In this document: positions 11,054 through 19,184 of the stretch, piece by piece
How the letters are laid out: each line of letters starts with the position of its first letter
Numbering within the stretch: the first letter of the stretch is position 1
From: Bacteroidales bacterium
GTDB taxonomy: Bacteria; Bacteroidota; Bacteroidia; Bacteroidales; Muribaculaceae
Length of the DNA: 64,000 bases
Direction: 5' to 3'
NCBI GenBank assembly: GCA_910575545.1
Contig: CAJTFH010000006.1
Span: forward strand, 1 to 64,000
Made by a program: the position numbers and the translations under genes
Notes under the pieces: generated by a model
Seen by the model: only the letters and a program-made list of their open reading frames with translations
Databases searched by the model: none
Told to the model about the DNA's origin: nothing

Positions 11054-11477
11054 TTCTTTATATTTAAAATGATTGAAAATAATCTTTGAAAAAATCAGCT
11101 TTTCTTAAATAGTAATAATGGGTGTTGAAATCAATGATAACTTTCTAACCGTTTTCTTGTTTTTTCAGGTTATTGAATAGAACTCCACAGAAACAACACC
11201 GTTATTAACACATGCAACTATTGATCATCAGTTGTTTATGATGCTTATCAACATTGTGTTAATAACATGCAAAGTTAATAACTTTCTTTGAATAGAACCA
11301 TCAATAACTGTGGAAATCACCATTGAAAACCATTTTATAACACACTTCGGTTTGATTTGTATGTTTAATAAGATTGCTTTATACAATGTCTTTCTGCCTA
11401 TTTCCAAATATGGTTGATTCTTTTTCACAACAGCTCTTTCAACCTGTTTTCCACATTTCTCCACATGTTTTTCCACA
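11039..11477. other. Candidate chromosomal replication origin (oriC)
   Basis: The 524-bp gap between nadA and a lipoprotein gene holds no convincing gene. It contains DnaA-box-like 9-mers: TTTTCCACA at 11039-11047, 11447-11455 and 11469-11477; TTCTCCACA at 11457-11465; TTATCAACA at 11245-11253 (one mismatch to TTATCCACA); and ATTTCCACA on the minus strand at 11309-11317. Three lie in tandem in one orientation within 31 bp. A very AT-rich stretch (about 11048-11120) could be the unwinding element. There are also paired sequences: TTGAATAGAAC twice, GTTATTAAC and GTTAATAAC, and the near-palindrome AAAGTTAATAACTTT (11271-11285). Sampled strand composition switches from C-rich to G-rich around here. 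The call is inference; dnaA is not in the window. Confidence 0.5.
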
Positions 11478-11507
11478 CCTGTCCACCACGATGGTTTCAA
11501 TATAAAA

Positions 11508-11538
11508 AACCGCCGTATAGGAAAACTATATGACGGTT
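11508..11538 (-). terminator. Rho-independent terminator of the lipoprotein gene
   Basis: A 13-bp stem with one mismatch and one G-T pair: arms 11508-11520 (AACCGCCGTATAG) and 11526-11538 (CTATATGACGGTT), loop GAAAA. On the minus strand it is followed by a T-run. It lies 39 bp after the stop of the gene at 11577-12008. Confidence 0.75.
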
Positions 11539-11576
11539 CTGATGGATTAAAACAGGGTAGGGCTGTATCCTTGAAT

Positions 11577-12008
11577 TTATAACTCTTCGGGAGTTATGGT
11601 AATTGTCTGGGTCTTGCCTGTGCCATCTTCTACATAGACATATTTGAGACCCATTCCGAGTTCTTTGAGTCGTTTCACTGCTGATTCGCCGGCCGCTTCA
11701 ATTATGTTTGCTTTGTTTTCGGCAGAATCATCTATTTCAAGTTCTGTGCCTTCCTCATATGTGCATGTGCTCACGAGATAGCCGTCTTCGATAGCCATTT
11801 TGGTGAGTGTGAGTCCTTCGCCTGTTTCAACCGGGAGTTCTTTGTTGACTTTCTCGATTTCATGCTCCATACCTTTGAGCATAAGTTTCTGTTTGGTTGT
11901 CAGTTCTTTGTTTTCAGAACCTGTTTCCCCCTCATTTTTTGAACCTGAGCATGAAGACATACCAAACACGAGAACGGCAGCTGTGAATAATTTCAGAATT
12001 TTTGTCAT
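11577..12008 (-). CDS. Small lipoprotein of unknown function
   Basis: 143 residues. The N terminus is a lipoprotein signal (MTKILKLFTAAVLVFGMSSC) with the lipobox cysteine at residue 20, followed by a Ser/Gly/Glu-rich linker and a compact acidic domain of about 110 residues (for example GEGLTLTKMAIEDGYLV and GLKYVYVEDGTGKTQTITI). It is probably anchored to a membrane facing the periplasm or surface. I do not recognise the domain. It has its own promoter (12047-12077) and terminator (11508-11538), so it is a monocistronic unit beside the candidate origin. Confidence 0.8.
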   Translation of the reverse strand: MTKILKLFTAAVLVFGMSSCSGSKNEGETGSENKELTTKQKLMLKGMEHEIEKVNKELPVETGEGLTLTKMAIEDGYLVSTCTYEEGTELEIDDSAENKANIIEAAGESAVKRLKELGMGLKYVYVEDGTGKTQTITITPEEL

Positions 12009-12046
12009 GTTAAAGAAATTTTAATTGTTAAGTCTTTATAGTTATG

Positions 12047-12077
12047 CAAAGTTATCCCATTAAATCGGTTCGGCAAA
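12047..12077 (-). promoter_or_regulatory. Bacteroidetes-type promoter for the lipoprotein gene
   Basis: Read on the minus strand: -33 TTTG (12077-12074), 19-bp spacer, -7 TAACTTTG (12054-12047). Both boxes match the Bacteroidetes sigma-ABfr consensus TTTG and TAnnTTTG. The start codon at 12008 lies about 40 bp downstream. Confidence 0.7.
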
Positions 12078-12086
12078 GCAGCCATG

Positions 12087-12116
12087 TTGTTTTTTGGAGG
12101 ATTATTAGTAGATTTG
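12087..12116 (+). promoter_or_regulatory. Promoter for the MscS-type channel gene
   Basis: A -33 TTG (12087-12089), 19-bp spacer and -7 TAGATTTG (12109-12116). Transcription would begin near 12123, after the first ATG of the frame (12084), so translation must start at 12129 or later. It overlaps the divergent promoter region of the lipoprotein gene. Confidence 0.5.
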
Positions 12117-12128
12117 CAAAAGGGAAGG

Positions 12129-13358
12129 ATGGAATGTTTTAGAACCCAAATGCATAGTTTGAGAATCATGGTAGATGCTGTTAAAGAATTTCTTACGTCT
12201 AATATTTCAGGGCCGATGAGTGGCCAGATTATAACTCTTGTGCAGCTTTGTGGAATTTTACTTGTTGCTGTTGCAGCTTACTATCTGACTAAAAAAATCC
12301 TGATGGTTCTGGAAAAAGCCATTCTCAGAAGCCCTACGGAGTGGGACGATGACCTGTTGAATCCCCGTTTCATGCGGGCTGTTTCTCAGTTGTCGCCTGC
12401 AATAACAGTGGCATGGTTGCTTCCGAAATTTTTCTCTGATACGCCTGGAGAGGTAAGATGGATAGATATCCTGACTTCCCTTTATATACTTTGGGCTGGA
12501 GTCAGGATTGTGACCATCTTCATAGATAATCTTTATGATGCCTTTATCAGCCGTGAACAGCTCCGGCCATATGCAATCAAGGGGATTTTCCAGATGTTCA
12601 AATTGGTAGTGATTTCCGTTGGTGCAATCATAGCGCTTAGCATATTGATAAATAAAACCCCTGTGGCTATTCTAACGGCTTTGGGTGCTTCTGCCGCAGT
12701 GTTGATGTTGGTGTTTAAAGACACTATTCTCGGCCTGGTGGCCAGTGTGCAGCTTACCGCTAACAAGATGCTCGACCGTGGCGATTGGATTTCTATGCCG
12801 AACCGTGACCTTAACGGTGAGGTGCTCGATGTGTCGCTGACAACGGTGAAGGTTCGTAACTGGGATAATTCAGTTACAACGGTTCCTCCATATTCTTTGG
12901 TTTCAGAATCATTCCGCAATTATCGTCCGATGCAGGAATCGGGAGGCAGACGGGTTGACCGTTCTGTTTATATCGACGTCAACACGGTCGGTTTCCTTTC
13001 TTCTGAAGAAATTGAAACGCTCCGCTCCGAAGGTTTTCTCAACGGCATTGAGTCTAAAAACAACTCCCGTGTGGTGAATCTCGGTCTTTGGCGTGATTAT
13101 ATTGAGGATTATCTGCGTAAACGTTCCGATATAAACTCTGAAATGACTTTGATGGTGCGCCAGATGCAGCCTACGAATGCCGGATTGCCGGTGCAGTTAT
13201 ATTTTTTCACCCGCACAACCGCTTGGGTGGAATATGAGCATATACAGGCTGATGTGTTCGACCATGTGTATGCAACCGTGCGCCGTTTCGGGTTAGCTAT
13301 ATATCAATCGCCGGCCGGCACTGATTTGTGTCGGATCGGGACATATTCAAGAATATAG
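12129..13358 (+). CDS. MscS-family mechanosensitive channel, YbdG-like
   Basis: Inner-membrane channel that opens under membrane tension to release osmolytes. Four or so hydrophobic segments precede the MscS core: GASAAVLMLVFKDTILGLVA is the pore-lining helix region, followed by the beta domain (DWISMPNRDLNGEVLDVSL and VRNWDNSVTTVPPYSLVSE) and a C-terminal cytoplasmic domain. Total length, about 410 residues, and the insert after NYRPMQESGGRRVDRS match the YbdG subgroup. The frame is open from 12084, but the promoter at 12087-12116 excludes that start; ATGs at 12129, 12150 and 12168 are candidates. It is divergent from the lipoprotein gene. Confidence 0.88.
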   Translation: MECFRTQMHSLRIMVDAVKEFLTSNISGPMSGQIITLVQLCGILLVAVAAYYLTKKILMVLEKAILRSPTEWDDDLLNPRFMRAVSQLSPAITVAWLLPKFFSDTPGEVRWIDILTSLYILWAGVRIVTIFIDNLYDAFISREQLRPYAIKGIFQMFKLVVISVGAIIALSILINKTPVAILTALGASAAVLMLVFKDTILGLVASVQLTANKMLDRGDWISMPNRDLNGEVLDVSLTTVKVRNWDNSVTTVPPYSLVSESFRNYRPMQESGGRRVDRSVYIDVNTVGFLSSEEIETLRSEGFLNGIESKNNSRVVNLGLWRDYIEDYLRKRSDINSEMTLMVRQMQPTNAGLPVQLYFFTRTTAWVEYEHIQADVFDHVYATVRRFGLAIYQSPAGTDLCRIGTYSRI

Positions 13359-13430
13359 TGACATGCCTTTGTTGATCGCCTGGAATTAGAATAACCGCTG
13401 TTGTAATTATTGTTTTAAACGGTTTATCTA

Positions 13431-14360
13431 TCATTGCTGATGCCGTTTGTTTCGGGGATGGTGGGTGAGTATTTCTTCGCGCAGATGCGAGTTGTCGAGA
13501 TGAATATAGATTTCAGTGGTGGAGATGTTTTCATGACCCAGCATGGCTTGGATAGCTCTGAGATTGGCACCTCCTTCAAGCAGGTGTGTCGCGAATGAAT
13601 GACGCAAAGTGTGGGGGGAAATTGTCTTGTTTATCCCGGCGGCTTCAGCCAGGCGCGAAATCATTATGAACACCATCTGGCGTGTCAGCCGTCTGCCCCA
13701 GCGGTTAAGGAAGATGAACCTGTCTTCACCCGGTTTTATTCCATAAATGCCACGCGTGCCTTCCATGTATGCCTTTATGCATTCCACAGCTATAGGCGAT
13801 ATGGGCACAAGCCGTTGTTTGTTGCCTTTACCGGTAATTATCAGATATTCCTCGTCGGGTGATATGCTTCCTACTTCAAGGTTAAGCAGTTCCGACACCC
13901 GTAGCCCGCATCCGTAAAGAGTTTCTATAATAGCCTGGTCACGGTCGCCATAAGGAGATTGGGGGCCTATGGCTTCAATCATTGCGTCTATCTCTTCTAT
14001 GCTCAAAACATCAGGCAGTTTGCGCCCCAGGCGTGGTGTTTCAAGAAGCTCAGAAGGGTCTGCTTCAATATAATTCTCGATTTTCAGAAAATGGAAAAAA
14101 GAGCGTATGCCCGAAATTACCCGTTTTCTTGAAGCAGGTGCTATTCCAAGATCGTAGAGCACGGTTGCGAAATCTTCAAGTTTCTCGTAGGTGACATCGC
14201 GCAGACGCACCCCTTCGTCGATAAGGTAATCCAGCAGTTTTCCCACATCAGAGGAATATGCCTCTGCCGTAAGTTTCGATAAACCACGCTGAAGTGTGAG
14301 ATAGCCACGGTAATCGCGCAGAATGGCATTGATATCGTTGATACTTCTCAGCTGGGGCAT
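13431..14360 (-). CDS. xerD: Tyrosine recombinase XerD/XerC
   Basis: Site-specific recombinase that resolves chromosome dimers at dif. The 309 residues comprise an N-terminal SAM-like core-binding domain (1-105) and a catalytic domain with the full set of residues: R154 (YGCGLRVSELLNL), K178 (GKGNKQR), H250 and R253 (HTLRHSFATHL), H276 (MLGHENIS) and nucleophile Y285 (TTEIYIHL). Length and a context free of mobile genes favour the housekeeping enzyme over a phage integrase. XerD versus XerC cannot be settled here; XerD is preferred by overall resemblance. Confidence 0.88.
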   Translation of the reverse strand: MPQLRSINDINAILRDYRGYLTLQRGLSKLTAEAYSSDVGKLLDYLIDEGVRLRDVTYEKLEDFATVLYDLGIAPASRKRVISGIRSFFHFLKIENYIEADPSELLETPRLGRKLPDVLSIEEIDAMIEAIGPQSPYGDRDQAIIETLYGCGLRVSELLNLEVGSISPDEEYLIITGKGNKQRLVPISPIAVECIKAYMEGTRGIYGIKPGEDRFIFLNRWGRRLTRQMVFIMISRLAEAAGINKTISPHTLRHSFATHLLEGGANLRAIQAMLGHENISTTEIYIHLDNSHLREEILTHHPRNKRHQQ

Positions 14361-14384
14361 TATATAGTGTCGGGGAGGAGATTG

Positions 14385-15017
14385 CTACATGAATACTTCA
14401 TAGTCGGTGCGGGGCAGCTTGCGTCGGGCAACGAATATGCCTGTGTATCCGTCGGTGAAAGACATGCCGAAAGGTGTGGCGTCGAGAATCTCACGCCATA
14501 TCGACGCGAATGCCGGAACTGAATGAAGGTTGCGCATGATCAGCACAATGTCGCGCGAGGCTACCAGATTGCGAAGAAGTTCCATTGTCTCTTCGGCTTC
14601 TTCATTGCTGCATTGGTTTGCAATCACAACCGGCTCACCTGTTGGTTCAGGAGTTATGCTTTTGCCACTATGGAAAAATTTAGTTTTTGCGCGGGGCACA
14701 GCGTTGCGCAGAATCACATTTGTCACCTCATGGCCATGTCCGATTTCAATGATTTCTTCCGGATTGAAATAACACAGGACCCTGAATATCAATTGCCCTT
14801 CAGGAATAGACATGTCGCGGCCGGCAAAAATCTCATTGAATCCGGCTTTGCGCGATTTGGGGCAGAATGCCGCAATTTTGGCATATGCATAATACACTGC
14901 CTTCCGCTCGCCGATTACCTTTGTTATGAAATGATAGGCGAAAGGGGAGTGCACACCGAATCCGCGGCTACGGTGCCACATAGCCGGGTATTTCAATATT
15001 TCCTTCAGCTTTTTCAT
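14385..15017 (-). CDS. Degenerate SAM-methyltransferase-like protein
   Basis: 210 residues, no signal peptide. The N-terminal MWHRSRGFGVHSPFAYHF is characteristic of a Bacteroidetes family usually labelled class I SAM-dependent methyltransferase. The expected glycine-rich SAM loop is poorly kept: the matching segment reads EIIEIGHGHEVTNVILRNA. The second half (EAEETMELLRNLVASRDIVLIMRNLHSV) keeps the spacing of the Rossmann strands. It lies 23 bp after the YfhO-like gene and 24 bp before xerD, so it is probably in one operon. Whether it still binds SAM is unclear. Confidence 0.7.
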   Translation of the reverse strand: MKKLKEILKYPAMWHRSRGFGVHSPFAYHFITKVIGERKAVYYAYAKIAAFCPKSRKAGFNEIFAGRDMSIPEGQLIFRVLCYFNPEEIIEIGHGHEVTNVILRNAVPRAKTKFFHSGKSITPEPTGEPVVIANQCSNEEAEETMELLRNLVASRDIVLIMRNLHSVPAFASIWREILDATPFGMSFTDGYTGIFVARRKLPRTDYEVFM

Positions 15018-15040
15018 TACTATAGCCGGTATTTTTGTTA

Positions 15041-17653
15041 TTAATCCTTATCTCCCCTGTTTTTCGATGTTTTGGAGAATGACCATAGAATTGCCGTTAT
15101 CACCAAAAGATAAATCAATATCACGGCTACACGGGCTGCGGCGACTGTTCCGGTCACAGATGCCGGTTTGAAGTTCATTTCAATGCTATGTGTTCCTGCC
15201 GGTATTCTGACGGCACGCAACAGGTAGTTGACACGTCCGATTTCAGCTTTATTGCCATCGATAGTGCAATCCCATCCCCAGGGGAAAAACACCTCTGAAA
15301 ATACTGCTATGCCACCTTTTTCGCTATGTGCTGAATATGTGAGCCTGTCGGGGGCATAAGAGGTTTCAAAAATAGTGTCTCCTATCGACTTCGGATTCGT
15401 TGTCTCCCCTAGGATTCCGGTGTAAAGCCTGTCGGCGACCGCTTCTGTGGCCGGATCAAGGATCTGAAGCGCCTCCATCTCCTTATCTGCCCCGTCGGCA
15501 TATGTGATGGAATCAACGAACCATGCGTTTCCAAGAGCGCCGGGGTTGCGGCTCAGCTCACCTTGCATGTTGATGATATATCTTGCATTGAGCATGTTGA
15601 GCACATTCATGTCGGCCTGTGTGGGATTCCCTGAAGTGAAATGCGACAGATGCCGGTCTATAAGGTCTTGATAGCGGGTAAGTTTGGCGGCATGATATCC
15701 TCCTATTGTCTTATGATGGAAAGATGGTGCGGCCTGATAAAAACCGGGTATGTCCATTACTCTGTAGTTCATGGCAGTGTCGGCTTTTATAATGCGGTCG
15801 TTTGCAGACATTGGGAAAGGATCCGATGCAGTTACCTGGGGGGTGCAGAAACTGTCATGGTTAAGGTAGCGTTTATCAACCGTATATAGGTCAGCCACTA
15901 CAAGTATGCCGATGATGGCAGCCGTCAGCCACGCTTTTGTTTTTCCTGCCATGCAGAGCATGATTGCGGCGAAGGCCAGGGTTATGAATATCAGTGAGCG
16001 CAGAGAATCGGCGCTCACCATCGAATGGCGCAGTTGCTCTACAGCTGACGCTATTGCTGGGTTGTCGATTGAAAACATCGCCACCGCTTCCTGGGGATAC
16101 CCCGCTTGCATAAGCTGGTAACCGAGCATATGGCTGAGCTGTATGTCTGATTCAGTTATTGCCGGGCCGTAGATGGCGGGGAAAAGCCATCCGGCGGCGC
16201 ATAGCAGGGCAGTGGTGCCGAATGATATGAAAATGGCTTTGCGATGTGACCTGACACCGTTTTTGTCGGTCAGCAGTTTCTGTAGCCCGAGTATGGCAAG
16301 CAGGGGAATGGTGAATTCTGCAATGACCAGGATGCTCTCGACTGTGCGGAATTTTGAATACATCGGCACATAGTCTATAAACAGATCTGTCAGCCACATC
16401 AGGTTGCGACCCAATGCAAGACCTGCCGACAACAGTGTGAGCGCCAACAGTGCCAATTTCACAGGGCCGCGAACAATGAAACAGCCCAATAGGAAAAGGG
16501 TGAATATTATGGCTCCGGCATAGACAGGGCCGTTTGTGCCTTCCGGTTCGCCGAAATACTGGCTTATGTAGTTTGCCAGAAACTGCCGTTCACCCTCGTT
16601 GAGCTGCATCTGAGCCGCCGTTTCTTCTGCCGCCGGAAGATCCATCACCGAGGTGCGCTCCAAAGTGCCGTTGGCTGGTTTCACCGATGCTCCGCCTTTC
16701 ACATTGGGAATGAGCAGCGAAAATGTTTCGGCACGTCCGTAGCTGTATTGTGTTATATAATCCCGGTCGAGACCCGAGGTTTTTTCCATGGCGGCTTGTG
16801 GCTCTGCGGCTGATAGTTCCGAATGGTTGCCGCGCATGGTTTCTTTAGAATACTTGTATGTGTTGTAGAGGTTTGGCAGATTGGCGGTCACTGCTAATAA
16901 TGCTGCCACTGCGAGTGCTGCCGTGGCTTTCAGCCAATTCCTTGTCTCACCCTTCTTTATAGCCTGCACAAGATAGGCGATTACCAGGCAGGCGATTACC
17001 ATAAGGAAATAATATGACATCTGCACATGGTTGCTTTGTATCTGCATCATGGCGAACAGGGCTGCCAGAGCGCTTCCTGAAAACCATCTGCCTCGGTATG
17101 CCATTATGATTCCGGCTATGGTTGGTGGAATATATGCCAGGGTTACGAATTTCCAGATATGACCGGCACCGATGATTATGACGAAATATGATGAGAATCC
17201 CCAGGCAATGGCGCCTATAAGGCCATAATACCACCTTACCCTCATTGAAGCCATGAGTATAAGGAATCCGGCCATCATCATGAACAGCAGGTTTGACGGG
17301 GATGGAAGCCCGGCGCCGAACAGGCTGTTTATCCATCTGAACAGTGAATCTGACGGGTAAGAGGGTGAAATCTGGAAAGTCGGCATTCCAGAAAAGAGCG
17401 AATTGGTCCATCGGGGTTCATCTGCTCCTGTGGCCTCGGTGTATGCCTTGGCTTCCTGACCTATGGCTGCTCCCTGTTGCATGTCGTGTTGCCGCAGGGC
17501 GTTCCCCATGGTTGCGTCGGGATAGAAAAATGCAATGGAAAGCAGGGCTATTACGGCCAGACTTACGAGGAACCCCCAGTAGCGGGGCTGCCGGATGGCG
17601 GCTGATATATTTGCCGGAATGGCGCTCAGGCGCTCTTTCAGGTTTTTAAGCAT
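15041..17653 (-). CDS. YfhO-like polytopic membrane protein
   Basis: 870 residues with about a dozen hydrophobic helices in the first 650 residues and a soluble beta-rich C-terminal part (about 660-840) closed by one more helix and a basic tail. The topology and motifs (FFYPDATMGNALRQHDM, TNSLFSGMPTFQISPSYP, FFPWGWDCTIDGNKAEIGRV) match the Bacteroidetes YfhO family, distantly related to GT-C glycosyltransferases and linked in Firmicutes to lipoteichoic-acid glycosylation. In this Gram-negative the substrate is unknown; envelope glycan modification is inference. It heads a transcript with the genes at 14385 and 13431 and has a clear promoter at 17728-17759. Confidence 0.85.
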   Translation of the reverse strand: MLKNLKERLSAIPANISAAIRQPRYWGFLVSLAVIALLSIAFFYPDATMGNALRQHDMQQGAAIGQEAKAYTEATGADEPRWTNSLFSGMPTFQISPSYPSDSLFRWINSLFGAGLPSPSNLLFMMMAGFLILMASMRVRWYYGLIGAIAWGFSSYFVIIIGAGHIWKFVTLAYIPPTIAGIIMAYRGRWFSGSALAALFAMMQIQSNHVQMSYYFLMVIACLVIAYLVQAIKKGETRNWLKATAALAVAALLAVTANLPNLYNTYKYSKETMRGNHSELSAAEPQAAMEKTSGLDRDYITQYSYGRAETFSLLIPNVKGGASVKPANGTLERTSVMDLPAAEETAAQMQLNEGERQFLANYISQYFGEPEGTNGPVYAGAIIFTLFLLGCFIVRGPVKLALLALTLLSAGLALGRNLMWLTDLFIDYVPMYSKFRTVESILVIAEFTIPLLAILGLQKLLTDKNGVRSHRKAIFISFGTTALLCAAGWLFPAIYGPAITESDIQLSHMLGYQLMQAGYPQEAVAMFSIDNPAIASAVEQLRHSMVSADSLRSLIFITLAFAAIMLCMAGKTKAWLTAAIIGILVVADLYTVDKRYLNHDSFCTPQVTASDPFPMSANDRIIKADTAMNYRVMDIPGFYQAAPSFHHKTIGGYHAAKLTRYQDLIDRHLSHFTSGNPTQADMNVLNMLNARYIINMQGELSRNPGALGNAWFVDSITYADGADKEMEALQILDPATEAVADRLYTGILGETTNPKSIGDTIFETSYAPDRLTYSAHSEKGGIAVFSEVFFPWGWDCTIDGNKAEIGRVNYLLRAVRIPAGTHSIEMNFKPASVTGTVAAARVAVILIYLLVITAILWSFSKTSKNRGDKD

Positions 17654-17727
17654 CAGTTTGTTGATTTGTCAGTATATGAATCAAACCGCGAATTCCTTTT
17701 TATGGGAATCCGGCGGCTATAGCATTG

Positions 17728-17759
17728 CAAAGTTAGCAAAACTCTGACAATGGCGCAAA
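17728..17759 (-). promoter_or_regulatory. Promoter for the YfhO-like gene
   Basis: Minus-strand -33 TTTG (17759-17756), 20-bp spacer, -7 TAACTTTG (17735-17728). The start codon at 17653 lies about 70 bp downstream. Both boxes are exact matches to the Bacteroidetes consensus. Confidence 0.7.
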
Positions 17760-17787
17760 TCTGACTTAATCAGGGGGTTTTATCGGT

Positions 17788-18195
17788 TCAACCGCAACGG
17801 CGCAGAACCGATTTCACACGCGCAAGAAGTTCGCGGGTCGAAAACGGCTTGAGCAGATAGTCGTCGGCACCTGCCCCCAGCGCATCGATAATGGTTGTTG
17901 GCGACATCTGCACCGAACATGTTATTACTCCAAGCCTGTTCGTATCGCGCGACTGTTTCACTTGCTCAACAATCCCTAATCCCGAATGGTCGTCTATGTC
18001 AAGATCGATAATCATCAAGGCATATTCGGTTAATTCAATAGAATAGAGTTCCCGTAATGTATGGCAGTCGTCAACCACATATCCGTCTGACTGGAAGTGC
18101 GCTCTGACCATGTTGCATACAATCGGGTCGGGGTCGACCACAAGTATTCTGTTGCGATTATTCTGGTTGGTAATATTACTGTTATGTAATAACAT
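17788..18195 (-). CDS. Stand-alone response-regulator receiver domain
   Basis: 135 residues, a single REC domain: acidic pocket at ILVVDPDP, phosphoacceptor in ALMIIDLDIDDHSG, the conserved Ser in GVITCS, and the lysine in DDYLLKPFS. A short RVKSVLRRCG end is where a DNA-binding domain would normally begin; no output domain follows and the stop is clean. No histidine kinase is nearby. It may signal by protein contact (CheY/SpoOF-like) or be the remnant of an OmpR-type regulator that lost its winged helix. A TAAATTTG -7 element (minus strand, 18247-18240) lies upstream. Confidence 0.85.
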   Translation of the reverse strand: MLLHNSNITNQNNRNRILVVDPDPIVCNMVRAHFQSDGYVVDDCHTLRELYSIELTEYALMIIDLDIDDHSGLGIVEQVKQSRDTNRLGVITCSVQMSPTTIIDALGAGADDYLLKPFSTRELLARVKSVLRRCG

Positions 18196-18256
18196 CGGTT
18201 TTATTTACCTTGAAAGATGCTTTTCAGCTTTCACGGTGTCAAATTTACGATAAAAA

Positions 18257-18281
18257 GGTTATCGCCTCCAAGACGATAACC
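18257..18281 (-). terminator. Rho-independent terminator
   Basis: Perfect 8-bp stem GGTTATCG (18257-18264) / CGATAACC (18274-18281), flanked by AAAAA on the left, which is a T-run on the minus strand. It lies about 180 bp after the metalloprotease gene and before the receiver gene. The rest of 18282-18462 shows no gene. Confidence 0.7.
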
Positions 18282-18462
18282 CATTTGTATCTTTTTTGTA
18301 TTGCATATTTATTAATATTGACGGTGGTGTTACAGATGTCACAACAAAACGCCTCACAGCGCTTTGTGGCGGTGTTGGCCACATTTTATATGCTAACATA
18401 TTAGGTTCTATTGCATATACATATACATAAAACAATCGTCTTATTTCTTGGCTTCCGATTTT

Positions 18463-19170
18463 TCACTTCCTGAACACCGGCCACCGGTATGTGTTAAGTT
18501 TTTTTACCAGCTCTGACTCCCGGCCGCCGAGATAGCTGTCGAGCAGTTGGTGGAAACCGGGGCCGTGGTTCATTTCTGACAAATGGGCAAGTTCGTGGCA
18601 TATCACATAGTCGCGCAAGTCGTCAGGCAGGAATAGCAGCACATAACTCAGTGATATTATGCCTCTGCCGGTGCATTGGCCGAGTATGCGGTGGCCTGAT
18701 GATATTGTCCACCCCATGGGTGAACGGCCTATATCGGAAGCAAGTTGCCTGGCATGGGGCACAAGCACTTTTGGTGCTACTTTCCGGGCTATTTTGCAGA
18801 GCATATCGCTGATTGCCAATGATGTTTGTTCGCTGTCGAAGTCGAAATCGCTGCCGACCTCAACCGATGATACCGGCACTGATGCCGTGCCGAGGATTTT
18901 CGACGGTGCGAATCCCTGGCGTCTTATCACGAAGTCTACAAACGGAAACATGAGTTCCATGCCGTCATAATAGCTGACTTTCGGACGATTTGCCAGCAGA
19001 CGTGGAGTCAGGTCGTCGAGTATGCGGTGCAGATCTATTATCCTGACTCCTTGCGGCACGTTCAGACTGACGATTCCTTTTTTCCAACGCGCTGAAACAT
19101 AGCGCGAGTTGTTTCTCACGGTTACAGACACTTTCCCAAGGGCTGCATGTTGGAGTTCACCTATTGCCAT
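18463..19170 (-). CDS. YgjP-like (DUF45/M48) zinc metallopeptidase
   Basis: 235 residues. The catalytic motif is in YVICHELAHLSEMNHGPGFHQLLD: HELAH supplies two zinc ligands and the glutamate, and the downstream NHGPGFHQLL provides the third ligand, as in the YgjP/SprT-like WLM family. The N-terminal half is beta-rich. No signal peptide, so cytoplasmic. Substrates are unknown for this family. It follows nadK by 14 bp and is probably cotranscribed with it. Confidence 0.85.
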   Translation of the reverse strand: MAIGELQHAALGKVSVTVRNNSRYVSARWKKGIVSLNVPQGVRIIDLHRILDDLTPRLLANRPKVSYYDGMELMFPFVDFVIRRQGFAPSKILGTASVPVSSVEVGSDFDFDSEQTSLAISDMLCKIARKVAPKVLVPHARQLASDIGRSPMGWTISSGHRILGQCTGRGIISLSYVLLFLPDDLRDYVICHELAHLSEMNHGPGFHQLLDSYLGGRESELVKKLNTYRWPVFRK

Positions 19171-19184
19171 TTCAGGATTGTTTG

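Noticed and set aside
11228-11500. 90-codon minus-strand ORF in the nadA upstream gap
   Set aside because: Composition (runs of Asn, Lys, Ile from AT-rich DNA) and overlap with the DnaA-box cluster suggest chance; no recognisable protein pattern.
13431-14360. XerD as integrase of a mobile element
   Set aside because: No att repeats, phage or conjugation genes nearby, and length and motif spacing are those of housekeeping Xer enzymes.
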